64,000 nt of DNA from contig NC_133660.1 in assembly GCF_037893015.1 (NCBI RefSeq), forward strand, positions 282,597,067-282,661,066, written 5' to 3'. Below the pieces are notes generated by a model. The model had not been told where the DNA came from, did not search any database, and worked only from the letters and a program-made list of their open reading frames with translations. The position numbers were made by a program, and so were the translations under genes. Positions within the stretch are counted from its first letter, which is position 1. Each line of letters begins with the position of its first letter. This document shows, piece after piece, positions 12,752 to 32,734 of the stretch. The DNA comes from Macrotis lagotis (taxonomy: Eukaryota > Chordata > Mammalia > Peramelemorphia > Peramelidae).

Positions 12752-15700
12752 TTAGAAACTCACCAACGTGTAGACCATACTGGGGAGGGAGAGAGGGCGG
12801 GCTGGGGCGGGGCGGGGCGGCGGCCCGGCCCCCCCCGGGGCGGGGCGGGGCGCGGCTCACCTGTACAGGTAATAGAAGAAGGAGAGCAGGTAGAAGGCGA
12901 GTTTGCACCAGGACTCCTTCTGACAGTAGTTGAGGATGTCTGCGTTCATGATGGACACGGCGTCGTACATCACCTCCGAGCCGTCCGCCGGCCGGTGGAA
13001 GTACCTGGGGGGGCCGGGGAGCTGGGCCCGGGAGCCGCCGCCGCGCCCCCGGCCGCGGAAGCCTGGCTCCCCTCCCCCCAGGCGCAGCCCCGTCGCCTCC
13101 ACGGGGGGTGGCCCCTCCCCCGCCCGCCCCCCTCCTCCCAAGCGCAGCCCGATCACCTCCATAGGTGGTAGAAGAGGAGGGGGATGTTGAGGCCCAGGGT
13201 CACCCACTCCGCGGCGCACAGGAACATCAGGCAGAAGAGGCCGTGGATAGAATACTCGGGGACCACGAGCTGGAGGGGGGGCCAGGGGGGCACCGGGGGG
13301 TCAGCACCGGCCTCCTAGCCCCGCGGAGGGGGGGGGCCCTCCCTTCCCGACAGGCCCCGGAGCAGGGAGCGCTGCACTGAGCTCGCCACCTGGGCTCCGT
13401 CAACCCACCTGTTCTGTGGTCCTGGGGCTGGGAGAGGGAGTAGGGGTCCTGGGGTGGGGCGTCCCTGAGCCTGCTGGGAAGAGAAGGGCTGCATAGGGAT
13501 GCCTAATTTGCACCTCAGCGAGGGGCATCTCGACCCGGCGGCCCCCCTCCCCTTCCTGGGGCAAGTGGAGCTGAGGGAGGAGGGCGGGGTGGGAATGGGA
13601 CCGAGAAGGCCGGGCGCCGAAGACTCGGGGATCCGGCCAAAGCCCCGGCACGTCGGGACCGATCAAGTACGGGCCGAGCCCGCCAGGACCACCCATCTCA
13701 TCCCGGGGGCCTGCCCACGGGCACACACACACACACAGAGACACACAGAGAATGAAGGTGGCAGAGCGGCCCGGCGCCTCGGCCGGGGCTCCAGGCAGAT
13801 GGCCAGACAGACAGACGGGGGGTCGTGTGACCCCCAACACCTCCCACTGACCTTCCTTAAGAGGCAGCAGATCCGCTCAATGTTTTTCAAACGCTCTCGC
13901 TGTGGGGAGGAGAGGAGGGTCAGGGAGGGAGCCAGGTGAGGGATGGATGCAGGGGGGGGGGGGGAGACGGAGAAGACCTCCCCCATCCTGTCAGGGAGCT
14001 CGGCTCCCCGCGGAAGCCTGGTTTCCATGGCGACGTCACCACGGAGAGAGGCAGGCGCCGCCGTTCCCACGGTAACCGTTGCCATGGAGGGCGGGCACTT
14101 CACCCGCATCTCCCGGGCAACGGCCCCGAGAGCGCTGCGGCGGCCAAGGCACCTGGGGGGGGGGGCTTGGCTTCGCCCTCCCCCTTCCCCAGGCGGGACG
14201 TGAGCGGATCCGACCCCCCGAGCCGAAGGCGGCGGGCAGGCTCCCGCCCCCTCCCCAGAGCTCTCCCCCGGGGCTCGGTGGCCTTGTCCCCAGGCCCGCT
14301 TCTTCCTCCGCAGATCTGCCCTCTGCCCTCTGCCCAGCCCCGACACAGACGGACAGACCGACGGACACACCTCGGCACAGCACATGTATCGACTTACTGC
14401 CCTCGCCGGGTTGCCCTGATCTATGGGGTTCTTGAAGTCGGTCCTCAGTTCGTCAAAGGCGATGATCTGGGTAGGGGTGGGTGCTTGTCAGGCTCGGGGC
14501 GTCTGGGGGGTGCCCCACCCCGGACCCCCAGAAACAGCTCCTTTCTCAGGGAGGAGGCTGGATCAGAGCAAGTGGTCGGTCCAGGACCAAACAGCTAAGA
14601 GGTGGCCCACGAGGGCTTCAGACCCGGGACTCTTCTCACTTGCTAAGGGGCACAGAGTCCCTGATCTCTCTCTCTCTCTCTCTGCCTGGCATGCCCTGGG
14701 GCGTCAATGCCAGAGAAGAGGTAACCTGGCCCGTGGAGAGGGGTCACGGGGGGAACAGCAGCCTTCCTCCCGCACTTGGAGATGGGGACCCTTGGCGCTG
14801 TTTACCCTAGGGGGCCCTGGCCTGGGCAGGACTGGTGCGTGTACACTGCCTCACTCTGGGCTGGGCAGACCCACTCCTCTGTCTCTTCCTGTGGCAGCCG
14901 GGGTGGGGGGGAGGCCGGGTGGCTCTGTCTAGAGAACATCTCGCCTTTCCTGTTCCTTAGGGTGCCATCTGGAGCCCAGGGTGCCACTGGGTCCGGGCAG
15001 GGGGGGGATGGCGGCGATAACCTCCCGTGCCTCCTCTCACAAGTCCAGTCCCAGAGCCCAGGTGCCCCTCCCCCATTCCAATCAGCAAATCCCCTCCCCC
15101 ACCATCTGACACCTGTCACTCACCCGATGAACTTGACAAGAGCCCAGCTTGCCCTGTGGTTGCCTAGCAACTGCAAGTACCACCTCCTCCCCTTCCCTGC
15201 ACACATGATGTGGGGCTGGAAGGGGGGCTCCAGATGGAGGGAGAAGCAGGAGAGAGCTGGAGCCCAAGCAGGCCCAGCTCTGCCACCATTGTCCCATATG
15301 ACCTTGGACTAGTGGCTTTCCCACCCTTGGCCCCCCTTTCTTCGGCTGTAAAGTGAGAGAGTGGGATTCCCCGGGGGAGAACTTTCTCCCCTGGCAGTGC
15401 CATCCAGGCTTTGCTTTGGCTTCTTCCCTGTTCTCCCCCAGACCCCTTCCACCTCTTCTCTGGCACAAATGGCCCTGCCCTTGGACAAGGGTAGTTGCAT
15501 TACTTCTCTTACTCCATGCAGCCCATCTGGGCATTCATTCTTAGAAGCAAGTTCTTCTCTTGTGAGAAAGCCCTGGCCCATCAGGGAGCCTGGCAATGCT
15601 CAGGTTTGGAAGATGGGTCATCTGGGATTAGGGGGTGGGCAAAAGCCCTGGCATCAGGGACCAGTCCAGGGCGGTTTCAGTGGCTCCAAAGTAGAGAAAT

Positions 15701-18003
15701 GTTCCTGAAAGTCCTTCCTTTTAGCCCACAGCCCCTCCTTCCCAACTCTTAAGTGCCAGCTTCAGTCCCATTCTCTCTGCTCCTGGACACAGGCTCTGCT
15801 CCCTGAAGAATGTGTCTTCTGAAATCTAGCTACCTTGGCTCCCTAGGGCCTTCTCCCATTCCACCTGAGGTCCAGTCTCCCCTGCTCCTTCCTAATGTTC
15901 ACCGACCACTGGGATAGTGGTTAAGAGTTCTGTTGAGCCTAAAGTCATGAAGGCCTGAGTTCAAATCTCAAGACAACGTGACCCTGGACAAGTCACTAAA
16001 ACCTCGATTTGCCTTAGTTTCTTCAACTGTAAAAATGGTGATGTAAACAGCAACTTCACAGGATTGTGGAGATCGTTGTAAAAGCCCCTTAATCCAGGGC
16101 CATCTATATAAATGCTTATTCTCTGCCTCATCTGATTTCATGGTGTGGGAGTGGGGAGGATAGGAGACTAAGATGGGGACACGGAGAAAGATTATAAAGA
16201 CACAAGGGGAGATGATCATAGCAGTGGAGAGGGGGAAAGGGGAGCAGAGAGATCGGAAAAGAAAAAATGGTACCGAGAAAAAAGGAATTAGCCAAGCCTC
16301 AGCTGTGGCATGCAATGGGGGTTCATTATATACTTGATGAGGACAGGGCAAGACACGGGGAGAGGAGAGATGGGGGAGAGGGATGGGGATGAGAGCAAGG
16401 GGGTGAAACAAGCAGGTGCTCCTGAGATGGTGACAAGAATGTGAGAAAGCAACAAGCCCTGGGGGGGGGGGGGTGAAGGGGGACGGGAGAAAACCAAGAC
16501 ATCTGGGTGAAAAGGATCCATAAGAATGGAGGTGACAGGTAAAAGGTTCAGAGAGGATAGAAGTGGGTGAAAGGAAGCAGAAGGGCGAGAAAGACCCAAT
16601 TAGCACAGAGGGTGAGAGAGGCACAAGTGTCGAAGACACTGAAGATGGAGAATGAGGGGCAGAGAGACAAGTTGGGGGAGAGAACATTGGGGCAGAGGAA
16701 AGCAGCAGATTGGAAAGAGAACAAATGAGAGGGAGAGACAGAGGTGGGGGGAGAGCGAGAGGAGAAATGAGACTGACATGGGGGGAAGAGGAAATGAGGA
16801 GGGGGAACCAGATGGAGAGGATGACAAAGATGGACATATGGGAGAGATGAGACAGGAAGTACAGAGGGAAAGGAAGATGAAATCGCAAGAGATGGCAAGT
16901 GGAGCTAGAGAGAGGCAAGAGATGTGGGAAGGAGAGATTGAAAGCAAATCAAAGAACACAGATGTGCAGATTGAAATGATGGCAGAGAAACAGAAGAGGG
17001 GGTGTGGAGTTGGGGACATGGGGAAAATGTGAATTCCCTGAGGGTAGGAACCATATTCTATAGAGTGCCAGCCCCCGCCCCCCCCATGCCCAGTCCAGGT
17101 GCCCAGGAAACATTTGTTCAGAGAATGAATGGAATGAATAAATGAATGAATGGTAGGAGGGTGCTAGAAAATTGGAGAATGTGAAAGAAATGGAGAGAAT
17201 AAAACCCAACCCCATGGAAAGGAGGTTAGGAGTGGAGAGAAGAGCCACTGGGGGTGGGAAGCAGAAAGGGAAGTGGAGGAGGTTTGTGGGGATGGGAGGA
17301 GACAGGAGGCTGGCAGCACAACAGACTTGCCAGTGACTAGAAAGTAAAAAGGGCCCCTGACCCAGGGAACCTCCTGCCCCCCCCCCCCCCCGCCCCCGGC
17401 TTCCAGAACACCCTGGGCTAATAAGGACCTGGGACAGTAAGCAGGGCTGAACAGTTTGGAGAACAATCAGGCCAGAGGAAGGATGGAGTCGGGAAAAGGA
17501 GAGGAGGGGAGGATCAAAGGGGGTGAGCGAATGTGGGGGAGTCCGTCCCACCAAGCCCCTTCCTCCGTGGACACTGGGGGCGAGATAGGCAAGGGAAAGG
17601 GTTAAATGGATGCTGGTAGATGTGGGTCTCGTAAACAGATGCAGTTGCTATGGCAACTGGCTCCATCGCTCGGCTGGAAAAACCCACAATGGAGAGGAAG
17701 GGAGGAGGGGGGACAGACAGACCCGGGGACAGACAGAGGGAGCACTGGCGAGGTGCCCTGCCGGGAAGGGGGGAGGGGGGAGAGGAAGAAGAAAGCGGGG
17801 CAGCCCCAAACCTCGCCCCCCACCCCGCCGCCTGGGGGCCCACGACGGGGGATCGGGGCCCCGGCGACAAGTCCCCCCCAGGCGGCCCCCGCCCCCGCGG
17901 GCGCCCCCGGCCCCGGCCTTACGTGCCAGATGACAAAGAAGATGAGCGATGCGCACAGCACCAGCGTCAGCATGTAGCAGAACGCGGCGAAGGTGAACGC
18001 CAT
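12752..18003 (-). CDS. CNIH2: Cornichon homologue 2, AMPA-receptor auxiliary subunit, 6 exons, 160 aa
   Basis: Cornichon family member that aids ER export and, in neurons, binds AMPA receptors and slows their gating. Coding exons: 18003..17923, 14466..14398, 13899..13852, 13269..13157, 13004..12861, 12779..12752. The protein starts [16 protein letters not shown], continues [20 protein letters not shown] and ends [13 protein letters not shown], with the cornichon signatures [15 protein letters not shown] and [18 protein letters not shown]. Length equals human CNIH2. Exon 3 encodes the 16 residues [16 protein letters not shown], a segment present in CNIH2/3 and, by recall, absent from CNIH1. 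The first intron (3.5 kb) holds a SINE, a long purine-rich tract and an L2-like tail. The donor of exon 4 (GAG|GTGATC) is weaker than the others and has a 60-bp tandem copy beside it. Confidence 0.97.
13081..13168. repeat. 60-bp tandem duplication over the CNIH2 exon 4 donor
   Basis: GCGCAGCCC-(C/G)-TC-CCTCCA-GGTGG blocks occur at 13082-13111 and 13142-13168 with a period of exactly 60 bp. The right copy spans the CNIH2 exon 4/intron 4 boundary (transcript sense CTATGGAG|GTGATC). The left copy lies in the intron and reads CGTGGAG|GCGACG, a GC in place of the donor GT. Confidence 0.7.
15903..16110 (+). repeat. MIR/Ther-like SINE in CNIH2 intron 1
   Basis: Core features GAGTTCAAATCTCAAG, GTGACCCTGGACAAGTCACT, CCTTAGTTTCTTCAACTGTA and CAGGATTGTGGAGATCGTTG follow the order seen in MIR and marsupial Ther SINEs. 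Diverged and tailless. Between CNIH2 exon 2 and this SINE (14470-15900) I see no other feature. Confidence 0.65.
16140..17030. repeat. Long purine-rich (GA/GGA) tract in CNIH2 intron 1
   Basis: About 0.9 kb of overwhelmingly A and G on the plus strand, including a poly-G run near 16461-16474. In the CNIH2 transcript it is CU-rich. The long open frames across it on both strands arise from the skew and are not genes. Confidence 0.75.
17031..17160 (+). repeat. L2-like LINE 3' tail
   Basis: CCCTGAGGGTAGGAACCATA...CCAGGAAACATTTGTTCAG followed by GAATGAATGAATGA repeats matches the ending of mammalian L2 elements (gene-desert-type CTTGAGGGCAGGGAC...AATAAATG(TTTGAATGAA)n). Confidence 0.6.
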
Positions 18004-18520
18004 GGCCCCGGGGCCCAGCGCCAGGCCGGGGGGCGCCAGCCTACGCCGCGGGGGGGACCCCGTGGGGGGGCCCCGGCCCGGCCGCCACCCCGCCCCAGCG
18101 GGCTCAGCGCCGGCCTGGCATGGCCGAGGGGGGGGCCCCGGCGGGCCCCGGGCAGAGGCGCGCCCGGCCCGGCCGCGGGGGGCTCGGGGAGCGCGGGGCG
18201 GGCAGGCGGCTCGGGGGGCGCGTCCGCTGGCGCTGGCGGCTGCCCCGGCCCCTCTCGCTCATCCTGCGCTCGCCCCGCGGCTCCTCTCCAGCCCGGGAAG
18301 CGGGGGGCGGAGCCGGGGCGGGGCGCCCCAACAACGGGGCAGGCCCGGCCCCTCGGCGGGCGGGGCCGGCGGCGGGCGCGGGGGGCGCCGCTCCCGAGTG
18401 ACAGCCCCCTCCCCGCCGCGCCCCGCATCGCGCTGCCCGAGGGAGCACAAAGGGCGCACCCCGCCTTCGCGGGCCGGCGCGCAGGCGGACCCCCCACCCC
18501 GGGCGCGGCCCACAAACCAC
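18004..18520 (-). promoter_or_regulatory. CNIH2: CNIH2 CpG-island promoter and 5' UTR
   Basis: Very CpG-dense interval directly upstream of the CNIH2 start codon and ending just before the RAB1B 3' end. No TATA box. The start site is not resolvable from sequence. Confidence 0.55.
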
Positions 18521-18581
18521 ACCGGCGGTCTACCAACTTCCTTGCAAAACCCCCGGGGGGCTCTGCCGAAGCCACTGGAGG

Positions 18582-18587
18582 TTTATT
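18582..18587 (-). terminator. RAB1B: RAB1B poly(A) signal
   Basis: AATAAA on the minus strand, about 1.13 kb after the RAB1B stop codon. The 18588-19715 interval is read as the RAB1B 3' UTR; no other gene is visible in it. Confidence 0.7.
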
Positions 18588-19715
18588 GAGGATCTGAGGG
18601 TCCTGGCCCCCCCCAAGTGGCTCCCCTCCACCGAGGCGGGACCAGATGCGGCTGGGAAGGCTGGGGGGCATGGGGGGGGGCTGCCCTGCCGGGGACCCCA
18701 CCCTGCAGCTCCAATACAAGCAGAAACGTGTCTATGTGCGTGTGCGCGAGGTCACACTGCCCAGGGGCCCGGGGCCAAGGGGTCCTGGACCCCCCCAGGC
18801 CTGGGCCTTGGGCTGGGAGAAGCTCAGGCTGTTTGGGGAAAGGGCCAAGACAAAGGAAGCGATGGGGGGGGGGGTGCACAGAAGTAGCCGAACCAAGGCA
18901 AGAAGTAAGTGGCTCTATCCTGGGGTGAAAAGAAAAAACCCGGACGGGCCGAGGGAACAAGGGGGCGCCCGCCTGTCCCCAACCTGAGCAGGGCGGGGGG
19001 CCTTCCTCCTCCACAGTCTCCTGGGGCCGGGAAGGGGCAAGGTGGCAAGTGCAAGAACAGACAACAGCCCCCTCCGAGCACAAGCGCCAGTCCCAAAGTG
19101 CTGCCACCCACCCACTCGGGCTTTGTGCGAAGCCTGGCCACCCCCACTGCGCCCCCAAGCCACTATGGACGGCTGAGCTGAGAGCTCAAGGCCGGGAGGG
19201 GAAGGGAGGCCAGGCCGAGGCGGGGCAGGAAGAGGGGCAGGTGGGAGAGCCGGGGCTGGCCGAGCCCCCCGAGGCCACTCCCTCCTCAGGTCTGGCCCAC
19301 CCTCCCCGGACCCGGGCTCCCCACAGTCTGGGCCTTGGGTCCGGCTCTCTGACCAGGAGAGACGAGGAGGCGGCTCCCTGCTCTGGGGGGGCAGGGGCTC
19401 CCCAGGACTCGCTGCAGCTCTTAAGGAAAGCAAGGGAAGTGAGCTGGGAATGAGGTGGCGTCCTCCTCCCCAAGAAAGCTGGGGAGGGGGGAGGCAGCGC
19501 TGCTGAGTGGGGGGCCTCCGAGGTTCTGCTCGGCTTCCCCAGCCCCTGCCCGCGGCTGGATCTAACAGGAACTTTGGGAGGGAAGGTGAGGACTCGCTGC
19601 CCACAGGCCACAGAATCAAATGCCCCTTGGCTGGGGGAGGGGGAAGGGAGGCAGGCTTGGGGCTCAGCCTCCTGTCTCAGGGGCATCATCTGAAAGGGCC
19701 CTGCCGCTCGGCCCT

Positions 19716-23938
<4,223 letters not shown>

Positions 23939-24215
23939 GGCGGCGGCAGCGGCCCCGGTCGGTCGCTCCCTCCCTGTCTGCTTCGCTCCGCCTCCCGCTC
24001 CAAGATGGCGGCGGCTCCGCCCCAGGCCCCGCCCCCAGGCCGGGCGCAGGCGCAGACCCGCCCCCCGTCCTCGCGCGGCGCCCTCTCGCGGCCCCTGCAG
24101 GTGTCTTCACCTCGCGCTGCCCCGGCGGCGCGGGCGCCCGGCGCAGGAGCGCATGCGCGAGCCCCTTGCTCGGCCCGCCCCGCCCCCCGGGCTTGTGGGA
24201 GTTGTAGTTTCCTCT
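23939..24215 (-). promoter_or_regulatory. RAB1B: RAB1B promoter with YY1-like and ZNF143-like motifs
   Basis: CpG-rich, TATA-less. CAAGATGGCGGCGGC at 24001-24015 is a strong YY1-type motif, often found close to housekeeping start sites. GGGAGTTGTAGTTTCC near 24197-24212 is the reverse of the ACTACAACTCCC element bound by ZNF143. Both motifs point to a broad constitutive promoter. Motif recognition is direct; binding is inferred. Confidence 0.65.
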
Positions 24216-24231
24216 TCTCTCTCCCAGCACA

Positions 24232-24252
24232 GGGTTAGGGTTAGGGTTAGGG
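24232..24252 (+). repeat. Short interstitial telomere-like (TTAGGG)n
   Basis: Four GGG runs separated by three TTA spacers, that is three and a half perfect vertebrate telomere units. Lies about 20 bp beyond the ZNF143-like motif of RAB1B and about 240 bp from the KLC2 poly(A) signal. Too short to be a chromosome end. Confidence 0.9.
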
Positions 24253-24494
24253 TACCCCGCCCCCCAGGCCGCCCCCCGGCTTCTGCTCCAGGACGAGGCT
24301 CCTCTCTTCATGCCCTTACTTCCCGAGGGCACCTGCGTGGCAGGCGGTGTGCAGAAGGGGGCTCCTCTCAACTCTGCCCAAGGACTCCAGGCTCCCCAGC
24401 CCCACACCCGCCCCAAGCCCCGGGAGAGGGAGGAAGCGGGGCCCCCGGAGCTCCCAGCTCCCATGAAGAACCGGACTCCTCTGGATTCAAACTC

Positions 24495-24500
24495 TTTATT
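24495..24500 (-). terminator. KLC2: KLC2 poly(A) signal
   Basis: AATAAA on the minus strand about 1.05 kb after the KLC2 stop codon, with no better hexamer nearer. The 3' UTR (24501-25546) carries no other recognisable feature. Confidence 0.7.
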
Positions 24501-25546
24501 TCTACAGCAACATCTGAACAAAGCAATGGGTTCCCCGCCCCCCCAGCCCCCCAAGTACAGGGAGAGGAGCGCGGCCCCCCGTCAGTCTGGGGGGTCTGGA
24601 AGCATTTGAGATCACAGGTGCAGGAGGAGGAATGGCTCAGCAGGTGGTAGCTGGGGGGGGCAGGACAAGGCCAGGAAGTCCCTGGAAGGTGGCTCAAAGG
24701 GAGCATATTTAAGGCCCAGGCACCACCAGCCCCAAGGAACACACGACAGTATGGGCTACGGAGACAAGGTACCGTGGGGGGCTTTTGGTTCCATGGGACA
24801 GGTGCCTCAGGCCTACACTAATGGGGGGTGAGGGGGTGAGAAGGCAGGCTCCCGTCATCCGGGCAGGACATGGGGGCCTATTCCTGCACGGATGTCTGTC
24901 CAAGACCTTGTCTGCAAGGGATTAAGGCCTTGTGGCAACCCTGGAAAAGGAAGGGGGAAGGGCTGTGCCGGACGGGGCCTGGGGAAGGGAGCGGCCAATA
25001 ACTTAGTTCTCTATATACAGAAGCAGAGGCCCGGGCATGGGAGCGGGGAGGGATGGGAGGACGGCCCCCTTCCAGGGCTGGGGGGGGGCAGAGCCCACTT
25101 GGGGGAGGCCCACCAGGCCCCGAGGCAGCTCTGGGTGCCTCCTCACTTTCCTGGCTTCCACTGAGAGGAGGGGAAGGGAAGAGGGGAATAAATACGGGGG
25201 GATCCTGGCTCCTCTCTGCACGGTCACCAAGGTGACACTTCTAGGCCGTGACTAACGGTGCTAGACTGGGGGGGGGGGGAGTAAGCCTGGAGCCGCAAAG
25301 CCTGAAATGACGGGGGAGAGGTTACCCTGAGATTGAACAAAAAAAGATGGGGGGGCCTGTGGGAAACAGCCACTGGGGCAGGGGGGCTGAAGCAGGGCCA
25401 GAGAAAAGCTGCTGCTCAGGTCTCCCCTGCATCCCCTACCCCCGGGGACCGGACGAGCAGCCAAGGAGGGTCCAGGAGGGCCCAGGAGCTGGGGAGGGGA
25501 TGGGCTGCGTATGTCCAAGCTGAGGTCGGCCTCCCACCCCTCCCTC

Positions 25547-30740
<5,194 letters not shown>

Positions 30741-30799
30741 GTGACGGCTCCTGGGGGTTCCCCGTGGCCTCTGGTTGTCCTTTAAAGCCCCCAGGAGCT

Positions 30800-31095
30800 G
30801 CTCTAGCCTAGGTCACCGCGCTCTGCCCTCCCTCCCACATGCGACCGCAGCCAGACATACTCGGGCGCTCTCTCTAGGCTTTTGCACTAGCGGGTCCCCA
30901 CACCGGGAACACCTTCTCACCTCTCCCTTACTCCAAGGACTCCACCCAAGGGCCACCGGCCGGAATTCTTCCTGGCTGGTTCCCCCCACTTTGTACTGAT
31001 TTTGCGTGCGTTTCCCATTTCCTCTCGGGGGCAGATCTCCCGAATATAAGCTACTTCAGGGCAAAGACTGTTATCGGCCTGTTATTCCCTCATTA
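30800..31095 (+). repeat. L2-like LINE 3' end
   Basis: TTTTGCACTAGCGGGTCC...CCGGGAACACCTTCTCACCT, then CCCGAATATAAGCTACTTCA and GGGCAAAGACTG, follow the order of the L2 3' UTR (CTTTGCACAGGCTGTTCCC ... TGTAAGCTCCTTGAGGGCAG). Confidence 0.6.
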
Positions 31096-31099
31096 GAGG

Positions 31100-31410
31100 C
31101 ATCCCAATGAAGTACACAGGACATTTGGAGGAAGATGCTGCCTGCATCCAGGGAAAGAACTCATAAATAGAAGAATGACACCGCATTATCCCTGAGATAG
31201 AGAGATTCGTGTCTGTTGGAAGCTAAGAGGGAAGGGGAAAAGTCAAAAAGAAACATCACTTTATTATATAGCTCAAAGGAATAGCAAGTTGTACATAGTA
31301 GATTTTCAGTTTCATGTGGAATCCTTTTTTATTGTACTATGTATTTATTATACTATATGTTATGGAAATGATTGTTTTATTCTACGAGTTAAAAATAAGA
31401 CATTTAAAGT
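31100..31410 (+). repeat. Probable LINE-1 3' UTR fragment
   Basis: GAAGATGCTGCCTGCATCCA, GGGAAAGAACTCATAAATAGAAG and an AT-rich end resemble a marsupial L1 3' UTR (GATGCTATC(C/T)ACATCCAGAAAAAGAAC). Diverged; family assignment tentative. Confidence 0.45.
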
Positions 31411-31489
31411 AGGGGGAGAAGAGTCCCTGACCTTCAGGAGGCTACATTTTAATGGGAGAAGATACGGAAAAGGTAACTGAAAAGTGAAT

Positions 31490-31597
31490 AGGGCAGCCCC
31501 AGAATCAGGAGGATATGAGTTCGAATCCAGCTTCAGACACTTAGCTGTAACCCTGGGCAAAATCATTTAGCCCTGATTGCCTCCAAAAAAAAAAAAG
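31490..31597 (+). repeat. tRNA-headed SINE with A tail
   Basis: CAGAATCAGGAGGATATGAG, GTTCGAATCCAGCTTCAGAC, ACTTAGCTGTAACCCTGGGC and a 12-nt A run mark a marsupial SINE. The B-box GTTCGAATCC is perfect. From 31600 to 32260 I see no named feature. Confidence 0.75.
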
Positions 31598-32269
31598 TGG
31601 GAGGGGAAGAAGAAACCCTCAGGAACAAGATGTAAATGTTCAGTGGAAAGCAGAGCTGGGTTGAGCATACCCTTAAATGTAGGGTCAGAGCAGTAAGGCA
31701 CTGATGGGGGTGAGGGGCAGCACTGCAGAGGTGGCAGCAACTCCCTGATTAAGGGGGAAGATGGGGAGAAAGGGAAAGGAATAAAGTCAAGGACAGAGGT
31801 GGGTTAGAAGTGAAGGCAGGTGAGGCAAAGGAGAAGGGTTAAGGGACTTGGGCAGGGTCACACTGCTGAGCATCAGAGCTGGGCTTCACACCAGGTGTTT
31901 CATGATTTCAGATCTCATGGTCTTTCTCTCACTCTCCAGTTTTGCTGTTGAGAGTCCATTAGACGCTGGATCTGGGCTCTCGCCAGTGAAGATTCATCTG
32001 CCTGTGCTCTCCTCTTTGGACTTTATCGGGTGGTGCCACTCAATATTCCACCCACCTGTGTTTAGATACCCTTGGGGATCGCCCTTCTCTCCTGGGCAAG
32101 TGGGAGAAGAAAAGCACTTGCTTGACCAGTGGTTTCTAAGTCCCTTTGTTGTGTTGACTGATTTAAACCAGAGAATCACCAACCGAAGAAAGCGAAAGGT
32201 TCAGTAAGGAAAAGAAGCCCATACCTGACAGATGGCCATCTACCCTCTTTCTTGACTATCCCATCTCCC

Positions 32270-32640
32270 TGCTGAGTCCCACTGAGCTCACAGTCTACTG
32301 AGACCCGTCTTTTTCAGAACTACTATCCAACCCTGCCTCCTCCATCTTGGGCTTTTGAAGTGGATATTATTTTTATCCAAATGCAAGATTCTATATCTCT
32401 CCCTATTGAATTTCATCTTATTAGATTCAACAAGATGGTCAAAATGTCTTCAGATCTTGGCTTTGTCATTCCGTGTGTTAGCTTAATGCCGTCTGCACAG
32501 GGAATGATTGTAACATCTGTCTCCATCCAAATCTTTGATAAAACATGGCAAGACCAATCATAGATCCCTGGGTCACTTCACTGCAGACCTCCTGCCTCCT
32601 TGACAGAGAGACATCAACTATTCTCTGAGCTTCACCATCC
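32270..32640 (-). repeat. Ancient CR1/L3-type LINE reverse transcriptase fragment
   Basis: Read on the minus strand it gives a decayed version of the CR1-family RT block (GVPQGS...LFNIFINDL...FADDTKL): ...SDPGIYDWSCHVL, then CADGIKLTH in the place of FADDTKL. The plus-strand words ATAGATCCCTGGGTCACTTC and TTGAATTTCATCTTATTAGA are typical of this old repeat seen antisense. Confidence 0.55.
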
Positions 32641-32734
32641 AACAGATTCTAAGTCCTCATGAATGAATTCTCATGCAACCCACATCGCTCCCTCTTCTCC
32701 ACAAGTAGAGACACACACAAGAAGTGTTGTGCCC

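Noticed and set aside
11963-13171. 402-codon plus-strand open frame
   Set aside because: Antisense to the CNIH2 3' UTR and last exons in high-GC sequence; no domain.
15968-16918. 316-codon Ser/Leu/Pro-rich minus-strand frame
   Set aside because: Reads through the pyrimidine-rich tract in CNIH2 intron 1; composition artefact.
24232-24252. Telomere repeat considered as a chromosome end or fusion point
   Set aside because: Only about 3.5 units, with conserved gene order on both sides.
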